DNA from: Methanorbis rubei
GTDB lineage: Archaea; Halobacteriota; Methanomicrobia; Methanomicrobiales; Methanocorpusculaceae
Assembly (NCBI RefSeq): GCF_032714495.1
Contig: NZ_JAWDKB010000006.1
Span: 90,819 to 154,818, forward strand
Length of the DNA: 64,000 nt
Reading direction: 5' to 3'
Shown here piece by piece: positions 63,590-64,000 of this stretch (within the stretch, counting starts at the first letter, position 1; each line of letters starts with the position of its first letter). Below the pieces are notes generated by a model. The model was not told the DNA's origin. It saw only the letters and a program-made list of their open reading frames with translations, and ran no database searches. A program made the translations under genes and the position numbers.

Positions 63590-64000
63590 AGATGACAGAT
63601 ATATTGGTTGTGCGAGAGGTTAAGGACTCTGCCGGGGTTGTATGATACCTGAAAAAGATTTAGTTATTTTTTCTAATCGAAGTTACGCGGTAGCGAATGT
63701 TTTGCATTATGATAGAAGTTACGCGGTATGAACTAGCATAAGGAAAAGGAATTTTTTGTAGGTGGTCTCGTTTGGAGTAACCACGTATCGCATGCCTTTG
63801 GCCTGCTCACCGCTTCGCGGGAACACACTGAACACACGGAATTCCACGAAAAGATTTAGCCGCTTTTTTTGGGAAAAGTAAGCGGATCAGTGGTGAGCGT
63901 GGCTTCGCTTGAAAAAAAACCGCAAATCCACGCAAATCTCGCTCGCTGATGCTCGCTCCGCAAATCGCGTTTGCTATTTCGTCGCTCTCATCCCGCCGGA
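63590..64000. other. Gene-free end of window with repeat fragments
   Basis: Contains a direct repeat GAAGTTACGCGGTA (63679-63692 and 63715-63728), an exact copy of the 18-base palindrome arm AACCACGTATCGCATGCC (63779-63796) joined to GCCTGCTCACCGCTTCGCGG-type sequence, and CGCAAATC-rich words near the end (63911-63966). It looks like a chimera of the two intergenic repeat types. No open frame is convincing. Confidence 0.6.

Overview
The window looks like the chromosome of a methanogenic euryarchaeon. The best guess is order Methanomicrobiales, close to Methanocorpusculum, because of the gene set and gene order; this is inferred from gene content, not from a search. Archaea-specific markers include CobY, the archaeal DnaG/TOPRIM protein, RaSEA, UPF0212 (DUF555), DUF2070, DUF373, a DUF126 phosphomevalonate dehydratase subunit, a RecJ-like DHH protein with an S1 domain, Dph6, a CdrS-FtsZ pair, class III type IV pilin N-termini and PGF-CTERM-like tails. 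TATA boxes, near-leaderless starts and GGTGA-type ribosome binding sites also fit.

Layout. 0-8 kb: the 3' end of tpiA, an iron-sulfur flavoprotein, a sugar-phosphate isomerase-like gene, cobQ, a PH-domain membrane protein and an ornithine cyclodeaminase-type gene. 8-15 kb: a secreted phosphoesterase, RaSEA, a surface protein, tRNA-Ser(UGA), the hydrogenase maturation run hypC-hypA-hypE, then pyrC. 15-23.6 kb: a probable structured RNA, a pilin, dnaG, cobY-cobD, the cell-division pair cdrS-ftsZ, a coiled-coil protein and DUF373. 23.6-31.6 kb: an AT-rich island. 31.6-40 kb: ilvA, a DUF815 ATPase and the branched-chain amino acid operon ilvB-ilvN-ilvC-ilvD. 40-64 kb: a PhoU/TrkA-C protein with a DHH phosphoesterase, two paralogous small winged-helix-type genes, adenine deaminase, an aldehyde dehydrogenase, tRNA-Arg(GCG), a run of small-molecule enzymes ending in DUF2070, DUF126 with a radical SAM/B12 protein, two paralogous MFS transporters, a triple-Cache lipoprotein and a U32 peptidase.

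The island is the part most likely to hold an undescribed system. It starts at a tyrosine recombinase that ends just after its H-x-x-R box, so it lacks the catalytic tyrosine. Three tightly overlapping minus-strand genes follow: a C5 cytosine methyltransferase, a divergent pyrimidine nucleoside phosphorylase/TrpD-fold protein, and a 1277-residue fusion of zinc ribbon, protein-kinase-like domain, P-loop ATPase and an unrecognised C-terminal alpha/beta module. No restriction endonuclease is visible. A decayed helix-turn-helix gene with two frameshifts lies upstream. A defence or anti-mobile-element role is inference from context and architecture.

The intergenic DNA is also rich in structure. 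A family of roughly 170-240 bp elements bounded by GAAACGCGAA/TTCGCGTTTC sits just after stop codons, always in the same orientation relative to the upstream gene. Short perfect palindromes built on GCATGCC/GGCATGC form a related set. Two loci carry tandem heptamer arrays in inverted orientation about 190 bp apart. Several promoters carry inverted or direct repeats that look like operators (cdrS-ftsZ, the ilv operon, the twin winged-helix genes, tRNA-Arg).
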